Shown here piece after piece: positions 50,657 to 58,649 of a DNA stretch of 64,000 bases. The stretch spans positions 27,444 through 91,443 of the forward strand of contig DATJQI010000028.1 of NCBI GenBank assembly GCA_035505915.1, given 5' to 3'. The translations under genes and the position numbers were made by a program. This DNA comes from 40CM-2-70-7 sp035505915. GTDB lineage: Bacteria; Gemmatimonadota; Gemmatimonadetes; Gemmatimonadales; GWC2-71-9. Numbering within the stretch: the stretch's first letter is position 1; the number at the start of each line of letters is the position of its first letter. The notes under the pieces are model-generated. The model was not told the origin of the DNA, did no database searches, and saw only the letters and a list, made by a program, of their open reading frames with translations.

Positions 50657-52936
50657 ATGACTCGCTCCCACAATCTCGGATTTCCCTCCCTCGGCGCGGC
50701 GCGCGAGCTGAAACGGGCCACCGAGGCGTACTGGGCGGGCAAGCTTCCCGCCGCCGACCTCCTTGCCGCCGCGCGGGACCTCCGGGCCCGGCACTGGGCG
50801 TTGCAGCGGGAGGCCGGGATCGACCTGATCCCGGTGAACGACTTCTCCCTGTACGACCGGATGCTCGACACCTGCGCCATGGTGGGCGCGATTCCGGCGC
50901 GGTACGGCTGGCGGCCCGGCGCCCCCGTGGACCTGGACCTCTATTTCGCGATGGCGCGCGGGAGCCAGGGGAAGGGGCGGGACGTGGTCGCGATGGAGAT
51001 GACCAAGTGGTTCGACACCAACTACCACTACCTGGTCCCCGAGCTGGCCCGTGACCAGCGCTTTGCGCCGTCGTCCACCAAGGCGATCGACGAGCTCCGC
51101 GAGGCCCGGGCGCTGGGCCTCCCCGCCAAGCCGGTGCTGATCGGACCGGTGACGTTCCTGCTCCTCTCCAAGACCGCGGGGACCGGGGACCGGCTCGCGC
51201 ACCTGGACGCCCTGCTGCCCGTGTACGCCGAGGTGCTCCGGGGCTTGAAGGACGCCGGCGCGGACTGGGTGCAGCTCGACGAGCCGACGCTCGCGCTCGA
51301 CCGCTCCGAAGCCGAGCTGCAGGCGTTCTCCCGGGCCTACGCGTACCTGGCGAAGGAGGCCCCCGGCATCCGGATGCTCGTGGCGACGTATTTCGCCGGC
51401 ATCGGCGACGGGCTGGCCGCGGCGCACGCCCTCCCGGTGCACGGCCTCCATCTCGACCTGGTGCGGGGAGCGAATGAACTGGACCGGGTGCTGGAGCACT
51501 GGCCGGCGGGGCGGGTGCTGTCCGCGGGCGTCATCGACGGGCGGAACATCTGGCGCGCGGATCTGGAGCAGGTGCTGCCGGTGCTCGAGCGCGTCCGCGA
51601 CCGGGTGGGCGCCGACCAGCTCTGGGTCGCGCCTTCGTGCTCGCTGCTCCACGTGCCGCAGGATCTGGACCTCGAGCGGCGGCTCGATCCCGAAATCAAG
51701 CAGTGGCTGGCCTTCGCGAAGCAGAAGCTGGGCGAGGTCGCGGTGCTCGCGCGCGCGCTGAACGGCGGCCGCGCGTCCGTGCGGCAGGCGCTGGATCAGA
51801 GCCGGGCCGCCGCGGAGTCCCGCCGCGCCTCGCCCCGGATCCACCGGGACGACGTGCGCCGGCGGGTGGCGGCGGTGCGGCCCGAGGACGAGCGCCGGCC
51901 CGCCCCGTACGCCGCGCGCCGGGGCCGCCAGCTCCCCCTGCCCGCGTTTCCCACGACGACCATCGGGTCCTTCCCGCAGACCGCCGAGGTCCGCGGGGCC
52001 CGCAAGAAGCTCCATGACGGGTCGTGGAACGAGGCTCAGTACGACGCCTTCGTCGAAAGCGAGATCACGCGGACCCTCAAGATCCAGGAGGACCTGGGGC
52101 TCGACGTGCTCGTGCACGGCGAGTTCGAGCGGAACGACATGGTCGAGTACTTCGGCGAGCAGCTCGACGGCTTCGCGTTCACCGAGCACGGGTGGGTCCA
52201 GTCGTACGGCTCCCGCTACGTGAAGCCGCCGATCATCTATGGAGACGTCGCCCGCCCCCGGCCGATGACGGTGCGGTGGAGCGCGTTCGCGCAGTCCCGG
52301 ACGGACAAGCCGGTCAAGGGGATGCTCACCGGCCCGGTGACCATCCTGCAGTGGTCGTTCGTCCGCGACGACCAGCCCCGGGCCGCGACGGCGGTACAGC
52401 TCGCGCTCGTGATCCGGGACGAGGTGCGGGATCTGGAGGCCGCGGGGATCCGCGTGATCCAGATCGACGAGCCGGCGCTCCGCGAAGGGATGCCACTGAA
52501 GCGGGCCGACCAGCAGGCGTACCTGGACTGGGCGGTCCGCGCGTTCCGGCTGGCCACGAGCGGCGTGGCCGACGCGACCCAGATCCACACGCACATGTGC
52601 TACAGCGAGTTCAACGAAGTGGTCCGGGTGATCGCCGACATGGACGCCGACGTCATCTCGATCGAGAACGCGCGGTCGGGTTCCGAGCTCCTCCGGGCGT
52701 TCCGGGAGTTCAAGTATCCGAACGAGATCGGTCCCGGCGTCTACGACATCCACTCTCCGCGGGTCCCGACCGTCGAGGAGATGGTGAAGCTGCTCCGCGC
52801 GGCCCGCGAAGTACTGGACGAGCGCCAGGTCTGGGTCAACCCGGACTGCGGGCTCAAGACGCGGGGCTGGACGGAGACGCTCGCGGCGCTGGGGAACCTG
52901 GTCACGGCCGCGAAAGAGATGCGGAACCGGCGTTGA
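50657..52936 (+). CDS. metE: cobalamin-independent methionine synthase
   Basis: MetE transfers a methyl group from 5-methyltetrahydrofolate-triglutamate to homocysteine. The 759-residue protein is of normal length. The N-terminal barrel starts NLGFPSLGAARELKRATEAY. The C-terminal barrel carries the zinc ligands in IHTHMCYSEFN and VNPDCGLKTRGW. ATG start; the gene is divergent from the glycosidase-like gene. It is followed by the Nfu gene after 34 bases. Confidence 0.97.
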   Translation: MTRSHNLGFPSLGAARELKRATEAYWAGKLPAADLLAAARDLRARHWALQREAGIDLIPVNDFSLYDRMLDTCAMVGAIPARYGWRPGAPVDLDLYFAMARGSQGKGRDVVAMEMTKWFDTNYHYLVPELARDQRFAPSSTKAIDELREARALGLPAKPVLIGPVTFLLLSKTAGTGDRLAHLDALLPVYAEVLRGLKDAGADWVQLDEPTLALDRSEAELQAFSRAYAYLAKEAPGIRMLVATYFAGIGDGLAAAHALPVHGLHLDLVRGANELDRVLEHWPAGRVLSAGVIDGRNIWRADLEQVLPVLERVRDRVGADQLWVAPSCSLLHVPQDLDLERRLDPEIKQWLAFAKQKLGEVAVLARALNGGRASVRQALDQSRAAAESRRASPRIHRDDVRRRVAAVRPEDERRPAPYAARRGRQLPLPAFPTTTIGSFPQTAEVRGARKKLHDGSWNEAQYDAFVESEITRTLKIQEDLGLDVLVHGEFERNDMVEYFGEQLDGFAFTEHGWVQSYGSRYVKPPIIYGDVARPRPMTVRWSAFAQSRTDKPVKGMLTGPVTILQWSFVRDDQPRAATAVQLALVIRDEVRDLEAAGIRVIQIDEPALREGMPLKRADQQAYLDWAVRAFRLATSGVADATQIHTHMCYSEFNEVVRVIADMDADVISIENARSGSELLRAFREFKYPNEIGPGVYDIHSPRVPTVEEMVKLLRAAREVLDERQVWVNPDCGLKTRGWTETLAALGNLVTAAKEMRNRR

Positions 52937-52961
52937 CCGCATCCGGCCCGCCGTTCATACT
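52933..52961 (+). promoter_or_regulatory. promoter of the Nfu gene with leaderless spacing
   Basis: TTGACC (52933-52938) and CATACT (52956-52961) are separated by 17 bases. Transcription would start about at 52968, and the ATG is at 52971 with no Shine-Dalgarno. The -35 overlaps the last bases of metE. Confidence 0.55.
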
Positions 52962-52970
52962 TTGCCTCTG

Positions 52971-53579
52971 ATGGCCGACATTCGCATCACCGCCGAGCCC
53001 ACCGACCACACCCGGTGCCGATTCGTCCTCCCGATGCCGCTGCTCGAGGGCGGCGCGCGGCGCTTCACGTCGCCGGCCGAGGCGGAGGACTCGCCCCTCG
53101 TCGCCGGCATCTTCGCCATCTCCGGCCTCGGCGTCAGCGAAGTGATCGTCTCCGGCAGCACGGTGACGGTGGTGAAGACGACCGGGTCGACGTGGCAACA
53201 GGTGGGCAAGTCGGTCGGGGACGCCATCCGGACCGCGCTGACGGCGGGCACGACGCCGGTATCCTCGCGCCGCGACGAGCGCAAGGACGCCGTGGTCGAC
53301 GACGACGCGCTCTACGACCGCGTGGCCGACCTGTTCGAGACCCAGGTGAACCCGATGGTGGCGCGCCACGGCGGCCGGATCGAGCTCATCGACGTGCAGG
53401 ACGCGATCGTGCTGCTCCGGATGTCGGGCGGCTGCCAGGGATGCGGAATGGCCGACGTGACCCTGCGGCAGGGGATCGAGGCGATGCTGCGCCAGGAGGT
53501 GCCGGAGGTGCAGGGCATCACCGACATCACCGACCACGCCTCGGGCACCAGCCCCTACGTCTCAGCCTCGAAGAAGTAG
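52971..53579 (+). CDS. Nfu-type iron-sulfur cluster scaffold/carrier
   Basis: The 202-residue protein has an Nfu N-terminal domain (about 1-90, with RCRFVLPMPLLEGGARRF and GVSEVIVSGSTVTVVK). A C-terminal NifU-like domain follows with the cluster-binding C155-x2-C158 in SGGCQGCGMADVTL. It carries [4Fe-4S] clusters to target enzymes. ATG at 52971 is chosen over a TTG three codons before because a well-spaced promoter lies just upstream. The ATP-grasp gene starts within or just after its 3' end. Confidence 0.88.
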   Translation: MADIRITAEPTDHTRCRFVLPMPLLEGGARRFTSPAEAEDSPLVAGIFAISGLGVSEVIVSGSTVTVVKTTGSTWQQVGKSVGDAIRTALTAGTTPVSSRRDERKDAVVDDDALYDRVADLFETQVNPMVARHGGRIELIDVQDAIVLLRMSGGCQGCGMADVTLRQGIEAMLRQEVPEVQGITDITDHASGTSPYVSASKK

Positions 53580-53685
53580 CGGGTCGGGCGCCGGGCGCCC
53601 CCGGCTCCTCCTGCTGCTGCCGTCCACCACCTACCGCACCAGCGCCTTCGTCACCGCCGCCCGGCGGATCGAGTGCGACCTCACC

Positions 53686-54831
53686 GTGGCCTCGGACTTC
53701 CCCAGCACGTTCCAGGACGCTCGCCCCGACGCGCTGACCACCTTCGACTTCACGGACCCCGCCCGCGCCGCCGAGCAGGCGCGGGCCTTCCACGCGCGCC
53801 ACCCGGTCAGCGCCGTGGTCGGGATGGACGACGATACCGCGGTGCTCGCGGCGGTGATCGCCCTCGAGCTCGGACTCCCCGGGAACCCGGTCGCCGCGGT
53901 CGAAGCATCGCGCGACAAGCATCGCCAGCGCGAGCTGCTCCTCGCCGCCGGCGTCCCGATCCCGGCGTTTTCCCTGCACGACATCGACGCCGACCCGGGG
54001 CCCATCGCGGCGCGGACGCCGTATCCGGCGGTGCTGAAGCCGTTGCGGCTCGCGGCGTCGCGGGGGGTGATCCGGGCGGACGACCGGGCGGGATTCGTGA
54101 CCGCCCACGCCCGGCTCGCGCGCATTCTCGCGGAACCCGATGTGGCCGCGTGCGGAGCACCCGCCCGTCGCTATCTGGTGGAGGAGTTCGTTTCCGGAGT
54201 CGAGGTGGCGGTCGAGGGGCTGGTGGAGAACGGCCGGCTGACCGTCCTCGCCATCTTCGACAAGCCCGACCCCCTGGACGGACCGTTCTTCGAAGAGACG
54301 ATCTATGTCACCCCCACGCGGCTCACGGCGGATGTCCGCGCCGCCGTGGAGCGCTGTGTCGCGCAGGCGGTCGGCGCGCTGGGGATCGAGCGCGGGCCCG
54401 TGCACGCCGAAGTGCGGTGGAGCGCGTCCGGCCCCCGGCTGATCGAGCTGGCGGCGCGTCCCATCGGAGGGCGGTGCGGCGCGGTGCTCCGGTTCGGCCC
54501 CGACGCGATGTCGCTCGAAGAGCTGCTCCTCCGCCGGGCCCTGGGGCTCCCCGTGCCGTCCCTCGAGCGGGAGAGCGCGGCGGCCGGCGTGATGATGATT
54601 CCGGTTCCCGGAGCCGGGACGCTCAGGCAGGTCCACGGCCGGGCGGAGGCCGGCGCGGTGCCCGGGATCGTCGACGTCGTGATCACGGCACATCCGGGTG
54701 AGCGGCTCGTTCCCTGGCCCGAAGGGTCGCGGTATCCCGGGTTTCTGTTCGCGCGGGGCCAGACGCCGGCGGCCGTGGAGCAGGCGCTGCGCGAGGCCCA
54801 CCGCCGGCTCCGGTTCGAGCTCGATTCGTGA
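53686..54831 (+). CDS. ATP-grasp ligase; true start probably upstream and non-canonical
   Basis: From the first canonical start (GTG 53686) the product has 381 residues with ATP-grasp features: YPAVLKPLRLAASRGVIRAD, RYLVEEFVSGVEVAVEGLV, and VHAEVRWSASGPRLIELAAR with metal ligands. But the frame is open back to 53461. The region 53602-53685 encodes RLLLLLPSTTYRTSAFVTAA and a further 8-10 residues that fit the usual first strand and helix of the pre-ATP-grasp domain. No ATG, GTG or TTG lies in 53461-53685. CTG at 53611, a frame error in the sequence, or loss of the N-terminus are options. The substrate is unknown. It shares TGATG with the GT87 gene. Confidence 0.75.
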   Translation: MASDFPSTFQDARPDALTTFDFTDPARAAEQARAFHARHPVSAVVGMDDDTAVLAAVIALELGLPGNPVAAVEASRDKHRQRELLLAAGVPIPAFSLHDIDADPGPIAARTPYPAVLKPLRLAASRGVIRADDRAGFVTAHARLARILAEPDVAACGAPARRYLVEEFVSGVEVAVEGLVENGRLTVLAIFDKPDPLDGPFFEETIYVTPTRLTADVRAAVERCVAQAVGALGIERGPVHAEVRWSASGPRLIELAARPIGGRCGAVLRFGPDAMSLEELLLRRALGLPVPSLERESAAAGVMMIPVPGAGTLRQVHGRAEAGAVPGIVDVVITAHPGERLVPWPEGSRYPGFLFARGQTPAAVEQALREAHRRLRFELDS

Positions 54832-56120
54832 TGGCGCTCCCGCGGGACCCCTGGCCTCGGCTGGCCTCGCCGACGGCCCAGCGGAGGGCGATGATCGCGC
54901 TCTACGCGCTGGTCCTCGTCGCGGGCCTGGCCGAAGCCCTGCGCGCCCTGGGCCGTCTGCACGGCGTGATCTTCACGTCGTACCTGGACGTGGGGAACGC
55001 CGTGCTGTCGGGCGCGGACCCCTACGCGCTCACCGCCAATACCTGGCCGCCCTTCTTCCTGCTCGAAAGCGTTCCGCTGGCCTTACTGGGGCGGATGTCG
55101 CCGCACCTCGCGCTGCTGGTCTGGCAGGTGGTCGGCCTCGCGGCCACGTGGGGCGTGGTGAGGCTGTCGGTCGAGCTCTTCGAAGACGGGCCGGTACGGT
55201 TCTGGCCGGGCGCGGGCACCGGCCTCGCGCTGACCTCGGCCGCGGTGATCGTCCCGTTCCTGATGACCGCGCGGCTCTTCGACGAGCACGCGCAGCACAC
55301 GCAGATCAACGTGCAAGTGCTCTGGCTCGTGCTCTTCGCCTTTCATCTCTTCCGGCGCGGCCGGGCCGGTCGGGGGGGGCTCGCCCTCGCCCTGGCGACG
55401 AGCACCAAGGCCGTCCCCATCCTGCTCCTGGCCTACCTCCTCTACAAGCGCTGCTGGCGCGAGACTCTCTGGACCGTCGCCTGGCTCCTGATCCTCAATC
55501 TCGGCGTCCTCGGCGCCGTGTTCGGTCCGGCGGGGACGGTGCACCTCTGGGAGCGCTGGCACGCCGTGGCCGGCGGCGAGCTGCGGGACCCGACGCCGAC
55601 CTTCATGAATCAATCGCTCCTGGCCGGCTTGAAGCGCGCGGTCACCGCCGAGGGAGGTCTGCGGGACCCGGTGAACTACCACGTCGCGGCGTGGTCGGCC
55701 GGCGCGGCGCGGGGGCTCTTCATCGCGGTCGCGGGGGCGTTGGCGCTCGGACTCGCGTGGCTGTTCCGCAAACGCCCCGGCGACCTGACCGGCCCCCGCG
55801 CCGGCGCCGAGCTGGCGCTCTGCCTCGGCGCGATGGTGGTGGTGGATCCGCTGGCGTGGAAAGCGCACTACGTCGTGCTGATCACGGCGTACGCCTACGC
55901 CTGGTGGGTGCTGCGGCGCGGCGGGGCGCCGGCGTGGCAGTGGGGGCTCTGGTGGGGAAGCTTCGCGTGTCTGACGCTCAGCGCCGCGGCCGTCTGGGGC
56001 GGGCGGGTGAGTCACATACTCGAGAGTTACGACGTGATTCTCGTGGGAGCGCTTTTGCTGCTGGGACTGACTGCGGCCCTGCTCCACCGGGAGAGGGGAA
56101 GTGGGAAGGGGGAAGCGTAG
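54828..56120 (+). CDS. GT87-type polyprenol-phosphate glycosyltransferase-like membrane protein
   Basis: The 430-residue protein has about 10-11 membrane segments. It carries the GT87/DUF2029 pattern VIFTSYLDVGNAVLSGADPY near the N-terminus and later TSTKAVPILLLAYLLYKR and HVAAWSAGAARG. Such enzymes use a polyprenol-phosphate sugar donor on the outer face of the membrane. The GTG at 54828 overlaps the previous stop; ATG at 54831 is also possible. The last ten residues (RERGSGKGEA) come from the left arm of a heptad repeat. Confidence 0.8.
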   Translation: MMALPRDPWPRLASPTAQRRAMIALYALVLVAGLAEALRALGRLHGVIFTSYLDVGNAVLSGADPYALTANTWPPFFLLESVPLALLGRMSPHLALLVWQVVGLAATWGVVRLSVELFEDGPVRFWPGAGTGLALTSAAVIVPFLMTARLFDEHAQHTQINVQVLWLVLFAFHLFRRGRAGRGGLALALATSTKAVPILLLAYLLYKRCWRETLWTVAWLLILNLGVLGAVFGPAGTVHLWERWHAVAGGELRDPTPTFMNQSLLAGLKRAVTAEGGLRDPVNYHVAAWSAGAARGLFIAVAGALALGLAWLFRKRPGDLTGPRAGAELALCLGAMVVVDPLAWKAHYVVLITAYAYAWWVLRRGGAPAWQWGLWWGSFACLTLSAAAVWGGRVSHILESYDVILVGALLLLGLTAALLHRERGSGKGEA

Positions 56121-56161
56121 AACCGGCAGCGCTCACTTCCCTCTTCCCTCTTCCCGCCTCC
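56089..56161. repeat. inverted repeat built from GGAANNN heptads, locus 3
   Basis: The left arm has GGGAGAG, GGGAAGT, GGGAAGG and GGGAAGC (56089-56116). The right arm has CACTTCC, CTCTTCC, CTCTTCC and CGCCTCC (56134-56161). It lies between two convergent genes: the left arm encodes the C-terminus of the GT87 protein and the right arm ends directly at the stop codon of the minus-strand gene. The pairing is imperfect but extended. Confidence 0.68.
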
Positions 56162-56163
56162 CA

Positions 56164-56832
56164 CTATTGCAGCTTATGGATCCCGATGGCCGAGAGATGG
56201 ACGTCGAGGTTGTGATTCACGCGATACCCGACGATGCCGGCGGCGTCGATGGTCGACGCGTCCGCGGAGTAGACCTCGGTCCCGTTCACCGTGAAGCTCG
56301 CCTTGCCGTTCTCGACCAGCACGGCCAGCTCGTTCGTGGCTTTCCCGTCGGCGTCGGCTTTGTGCACGGCGGCGTTCGCGGTCCACGGCACGACGGCGGT
56401 GGGCTTGTTGGCGTAGCCGGCGCGGCGCCAGATCGAGAACTCCCCGGTCCCGCGGACGATCAGGTACGTGTAGCTCTGCGCGTCGCCGTCCAGGTTCTTG
56501 CCGCCGATGATCAGGCCGTAGGCCTCGGGGTGCATCGGGGCCTTGGTCTGCGTGAAGGTCGCGACCGTGTGGTAGTTGCCGGACGCCGTATCGGCGTCCC
56601 GCCACATGATGGCGGCGGGGCCCATCGTGGCATGGAAGTCGTTCCCCATCGCCACGAACTTCACGTTGGCGAGGGCGGCGTTGCGCTCGGTGCGGACGTG
56701 CCATCCGGCGGGGAATTGCCCGCCGCCGGCCACGGAGTGATCGGGATCCTTCATGCCGCCCATGGGCTGCTGGGCGGCCAGGGCGCCGGTGGAGAGGAGC
56801 AGGGCGCCGGTGAGCAGTGCGGGGAATCGCAT
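56164..56832 (-). CDS. secreted beta-sandwich (concanavalin-like) protein
   Basis: The 222-residue protein has a signal peptide (LLTGALLLSTGALAAQ). A beta-rich domain reads ASGNYHTVATFTQTKAPMHP, then YGLIIGGKNLDGDAQSYTYL and NELAVLVENGKASFTVNGTE. This alternation is typical of concanavalin-like folds such as DUF1080 or LamG, which bind or cleave glycans. No catalytic residues can be named. It diverges from the sigK-like gene, 15 bases away. Confidence 0.58.
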   Translation of the reverse strand: MRFPALLTGALLLSTGALAAQQPMGGMKDPDHSVAGGGQFPAGWHVRTERNAALANVKFVAMGNDFHATMGPAAIMWRDADTASGNYHTVATFTQTKAPMHPEAYGLIIGGKNLDGDAQSYTYLIVRGTGEFSIWRRAGYANKPTAVVPWTANAAVHKADADGKATNELAVLVENGKASFTVNGTEVYSADASTIDAAGIVGYRVNHNLDVHLSAIGIHKLQ

Positions 56833-56847
56833 GTAAAGCCTCGGTGA

Positions 56848-57483
56848 ATGGACTGGAGAGGGAAAGAGAACGCCGGTAGCTTGAAAATCCAAGTGACCCA
56901 GCCGCAGCGTCTCAGTCAAGAGCGTGAGCGCGACCTGATCCGCCGCCTGGTGGCTCGGGACGAGCATGCGTTGTCGGAATTGTACGACCACCTCGCGCCC
57001 TGGGTCCTGGGCGTCGCTCACCGGATTCTGGGCGACGACGACGAGGCCGGGGAGGTGGTGGGGGACGTGTTCGTGCAGGTGTGGACCCGGATCCGTCAGC
57101 ACGACGCCGCGCGCGGCCCGCTGGTGCCCTGGGTGCTCTCGATCGCCCGCAACCGGGCGCTCGACGTGCTCCGGCGGCGGCGGCGGTGGTACCGGAAGGC
57201 GGAGCGGCTGCACGTCGCGCAGGGAGGCGAGGCGGCGGAAACGCCGGAGCCGGGTGAGGCCTCGGTGCCGGGGTGGCCGGTGCACCAGGAGGTGCACCGC
57301 GCGCTCGCCGCCCTTCCGGCGGAGCAGCGGGAGGCGCTCACCCTGGCCTACTTCGAGGGACTGTCGCAGTCCGAGATCGCCGCGCGCACGGGGACGCCCC
57401 TCGGGACGGTGAAGACGCGGATGCGCATCGCCCAGCAGAAGCTCGCGGAGACGCTCCGCCACGTACGGGACTGGATGGCTTAG
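56848..57483 (+). CDS. ECF-type RNA polymerase sigma factor, SigK-like
   Basis: The 211-residue protein has region 2 (EAGEVVGDVFVQVWTRI, then LVPWVLSIARNRALDVLRRR) and region 4 (LPAEQREALTLAYFEGLSQS, then GTPLGTVKTRMRIAQQKL). The combination with an RskA-like gene three bases later identifies it as SigK-type. ATG start is close behind the divergent secreted protein gene, so that gene may be a target. Confidence 0.92.
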   Translation: MDWRGKENAGSLKIQVTQPQRLSQERERDLIRRLVARDEHALSELYDHLAPWVLGVAHRILGDDDEAGEVVGDVFVQVWTRIRQHDAARGPLVPWVLSIARNRALDVLRRRRRWYRKAERLHVAQGGEAAETPEPGEASVPGWPVHQEVHRALAALPAEQREALTLAYFEGLSQSEIAARTGTPLGTVKTRMRIAQQKLAETLRHVRDWMA

Positions 57484-57486
57484 GCA

Positions 57487-58068
57487 ATGACGGACTGGAT
57501 GGGAATGTCGGCGAGCCCTCGGATGCCGCCGCCCGGGCTCAAGGCCCGGGTGCTCGCGCGCGCCGGCGCCGCGGGGGCGCGGCCCCGCTGGCCGCTCGCG
57601 CTCGCCGCCGCTCTCGCGCTCCTCGCGGGCGGGCTCGCCTGGTGGGGCCGCACCGAGGCGCGCCGGGTCGCCGAGACGGAAGGCCGGCTCGCGGACGCGA
57701 TGGCCGCCTACCGCGACACCCTGTCGCTGCTCCGCAGCCCCGGGGTGCGGGTGATCCAGATCCCGGTGTCGACCAACGGCCAGGCCGGGGCCGTCACCAT
57801 CTTCGCGGACACGATGACGCACCGCTGGCTCGTGACCTGCCATCATCTCGCGCCCAACCAGCCCGGGCAGGTCTACCAGCTCTGGTTCATCACGTCGACG
57901 GGGATGACCAGCGCGGCCGTGATCGCCGAGGCGGGGAACGTGCCGATGGTGAAGGCGCTGGAGATGCCGAAGGGTGCGGGGACCGTGATGGGGGCGGCGA
58001 TGAGCATCGAGCCCGCGGCGGGCGTGACCGCGCCGACGGGTCCGCTGGTGTTCCACTACATGCTCTAG
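57487..58068 (+). CDS. RskA-like anti-sigma-K protein lacking the usual sigma-binding part
   Basis: The 193-residue protein has only a short cytoplasmic part (about 30 residues), one membrane helix at about 34-53 (WPLALAAALALLAGGLAWWG), and the periplasmic RskA domain (GQVYQLWFITSTGMTSAAVI to MSIEPAAGVTAPTGPLVF). The zinc-binding anti-sigma domain before the helix in classic RskA proteins is missing. Its stop shares CTAG (58065-58068) with the convergent greA gene. Confidence 0.78.
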   Translation: MTDWMGMSASPRMPPPGLKARVLARAGAAGARPRWPLALAAALALLAGGLAWWGRTEARRVAETEGRLADAMAAYRDTLSLLRSPGVRVIQIPVSTNGQAGAVTIFADTMTHRWLVTCHHLAPNQPGQVYQLWFITSTGMTSAAVIAEAGNVPMVKALEMPKGAGTVMGAAMSIEPAAGVTAPTGPLVFHYML

Positions 58069-58559
58069 GGTTTCGCCTTCACGATGTCGTGGACGGTTTC
58101 CAGCTCCACGATCTTCAGCTTCCGCTTGCCCATCGGGAGCGCGATGGCGACCGTCTCGCCCACCTTGCCGCCGAGCAGGGCTTTGCCGAGGGGTGAGGCC
58201 ATCGAGACGGGCATCTCGTCGCCGTCCTCGCCGCCCTCGATGAAATCCCCCAGCGTCAGCGCGTAGATCTCCTTCTGCTTCGTCTCGGCGTCCTGCACGG
58301 TGACGCGAGACCCGAATCCCACCCGGTCTTTCGGCAGGTCCTTTTCGGACACGCTCGACAGTTTGCCCAGGCGCAGGCGCAGGTGGGCGAGGCGCGCGGT
58401 GGTGAACTGCTGGCGCTCCAGCGCGGCCTTGTATTCGGAATTTTCGCGGAGGTCGCCGTGTTGGCGGGCGCGGTCGATCTCCTTCGGGATGACGAAGTTG
58501 AGGTCGTGGTTCAGGCGTTCGACTTCCGCCTGCAGCTTGTTCTTGAGGTCGTCGATCAT
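58065..58559 (-). CDS. greA: transcription elongation factor GreA/GreB
   Basis: Gre factors rescue backtracked RNA polymerase by stimulating transcript cleavage. The 164-residue protein has the N-terminal coiled coil with acidic tip (GDLRENSEYKAALERQ, where the D and E residues act at the active site) and the C-terminal FKBP-like domain (SPLGKALLGGKVGETVAI). Slightly longer than E. coli GreA (158). ATG start. It diverges from ctaB and converges with the rskA gene. Confidence 0.95.
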   Translation of the reverse strand: MIDDLKNKLQAEVERLNHDLNFVIPKEIDRARQHGDLRENSEYKAALERQQFTTARLAHLRLRLGKLSSVSEKDLPKDRVGFGSRVTVQDAETKQKEIYALTLGDFIEGGEDGDEMPVSMASPLGKALLGGKVGETVAIALPMGKRKLKIVELETVHDIVKAKP

Positions 58560-58649
58560 GACAGTTCGGAAGCTATTTCGGCGGGTTCTTTCTTGCCACG
58601 GGCACCTCCCCAGGGCCAGATTCCGCCTCCCCTCTGGGCGGAGTCTGGC

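Noticed and set aside
56164..58056. Long minus-strand frame of 630 residues opposite the sigK/rskA genes
   Set aside because: Only its last 222 codons make sense, starting with a signal peptide at 56832; the rest is the shadow of the ECF sigma and RskA genes.
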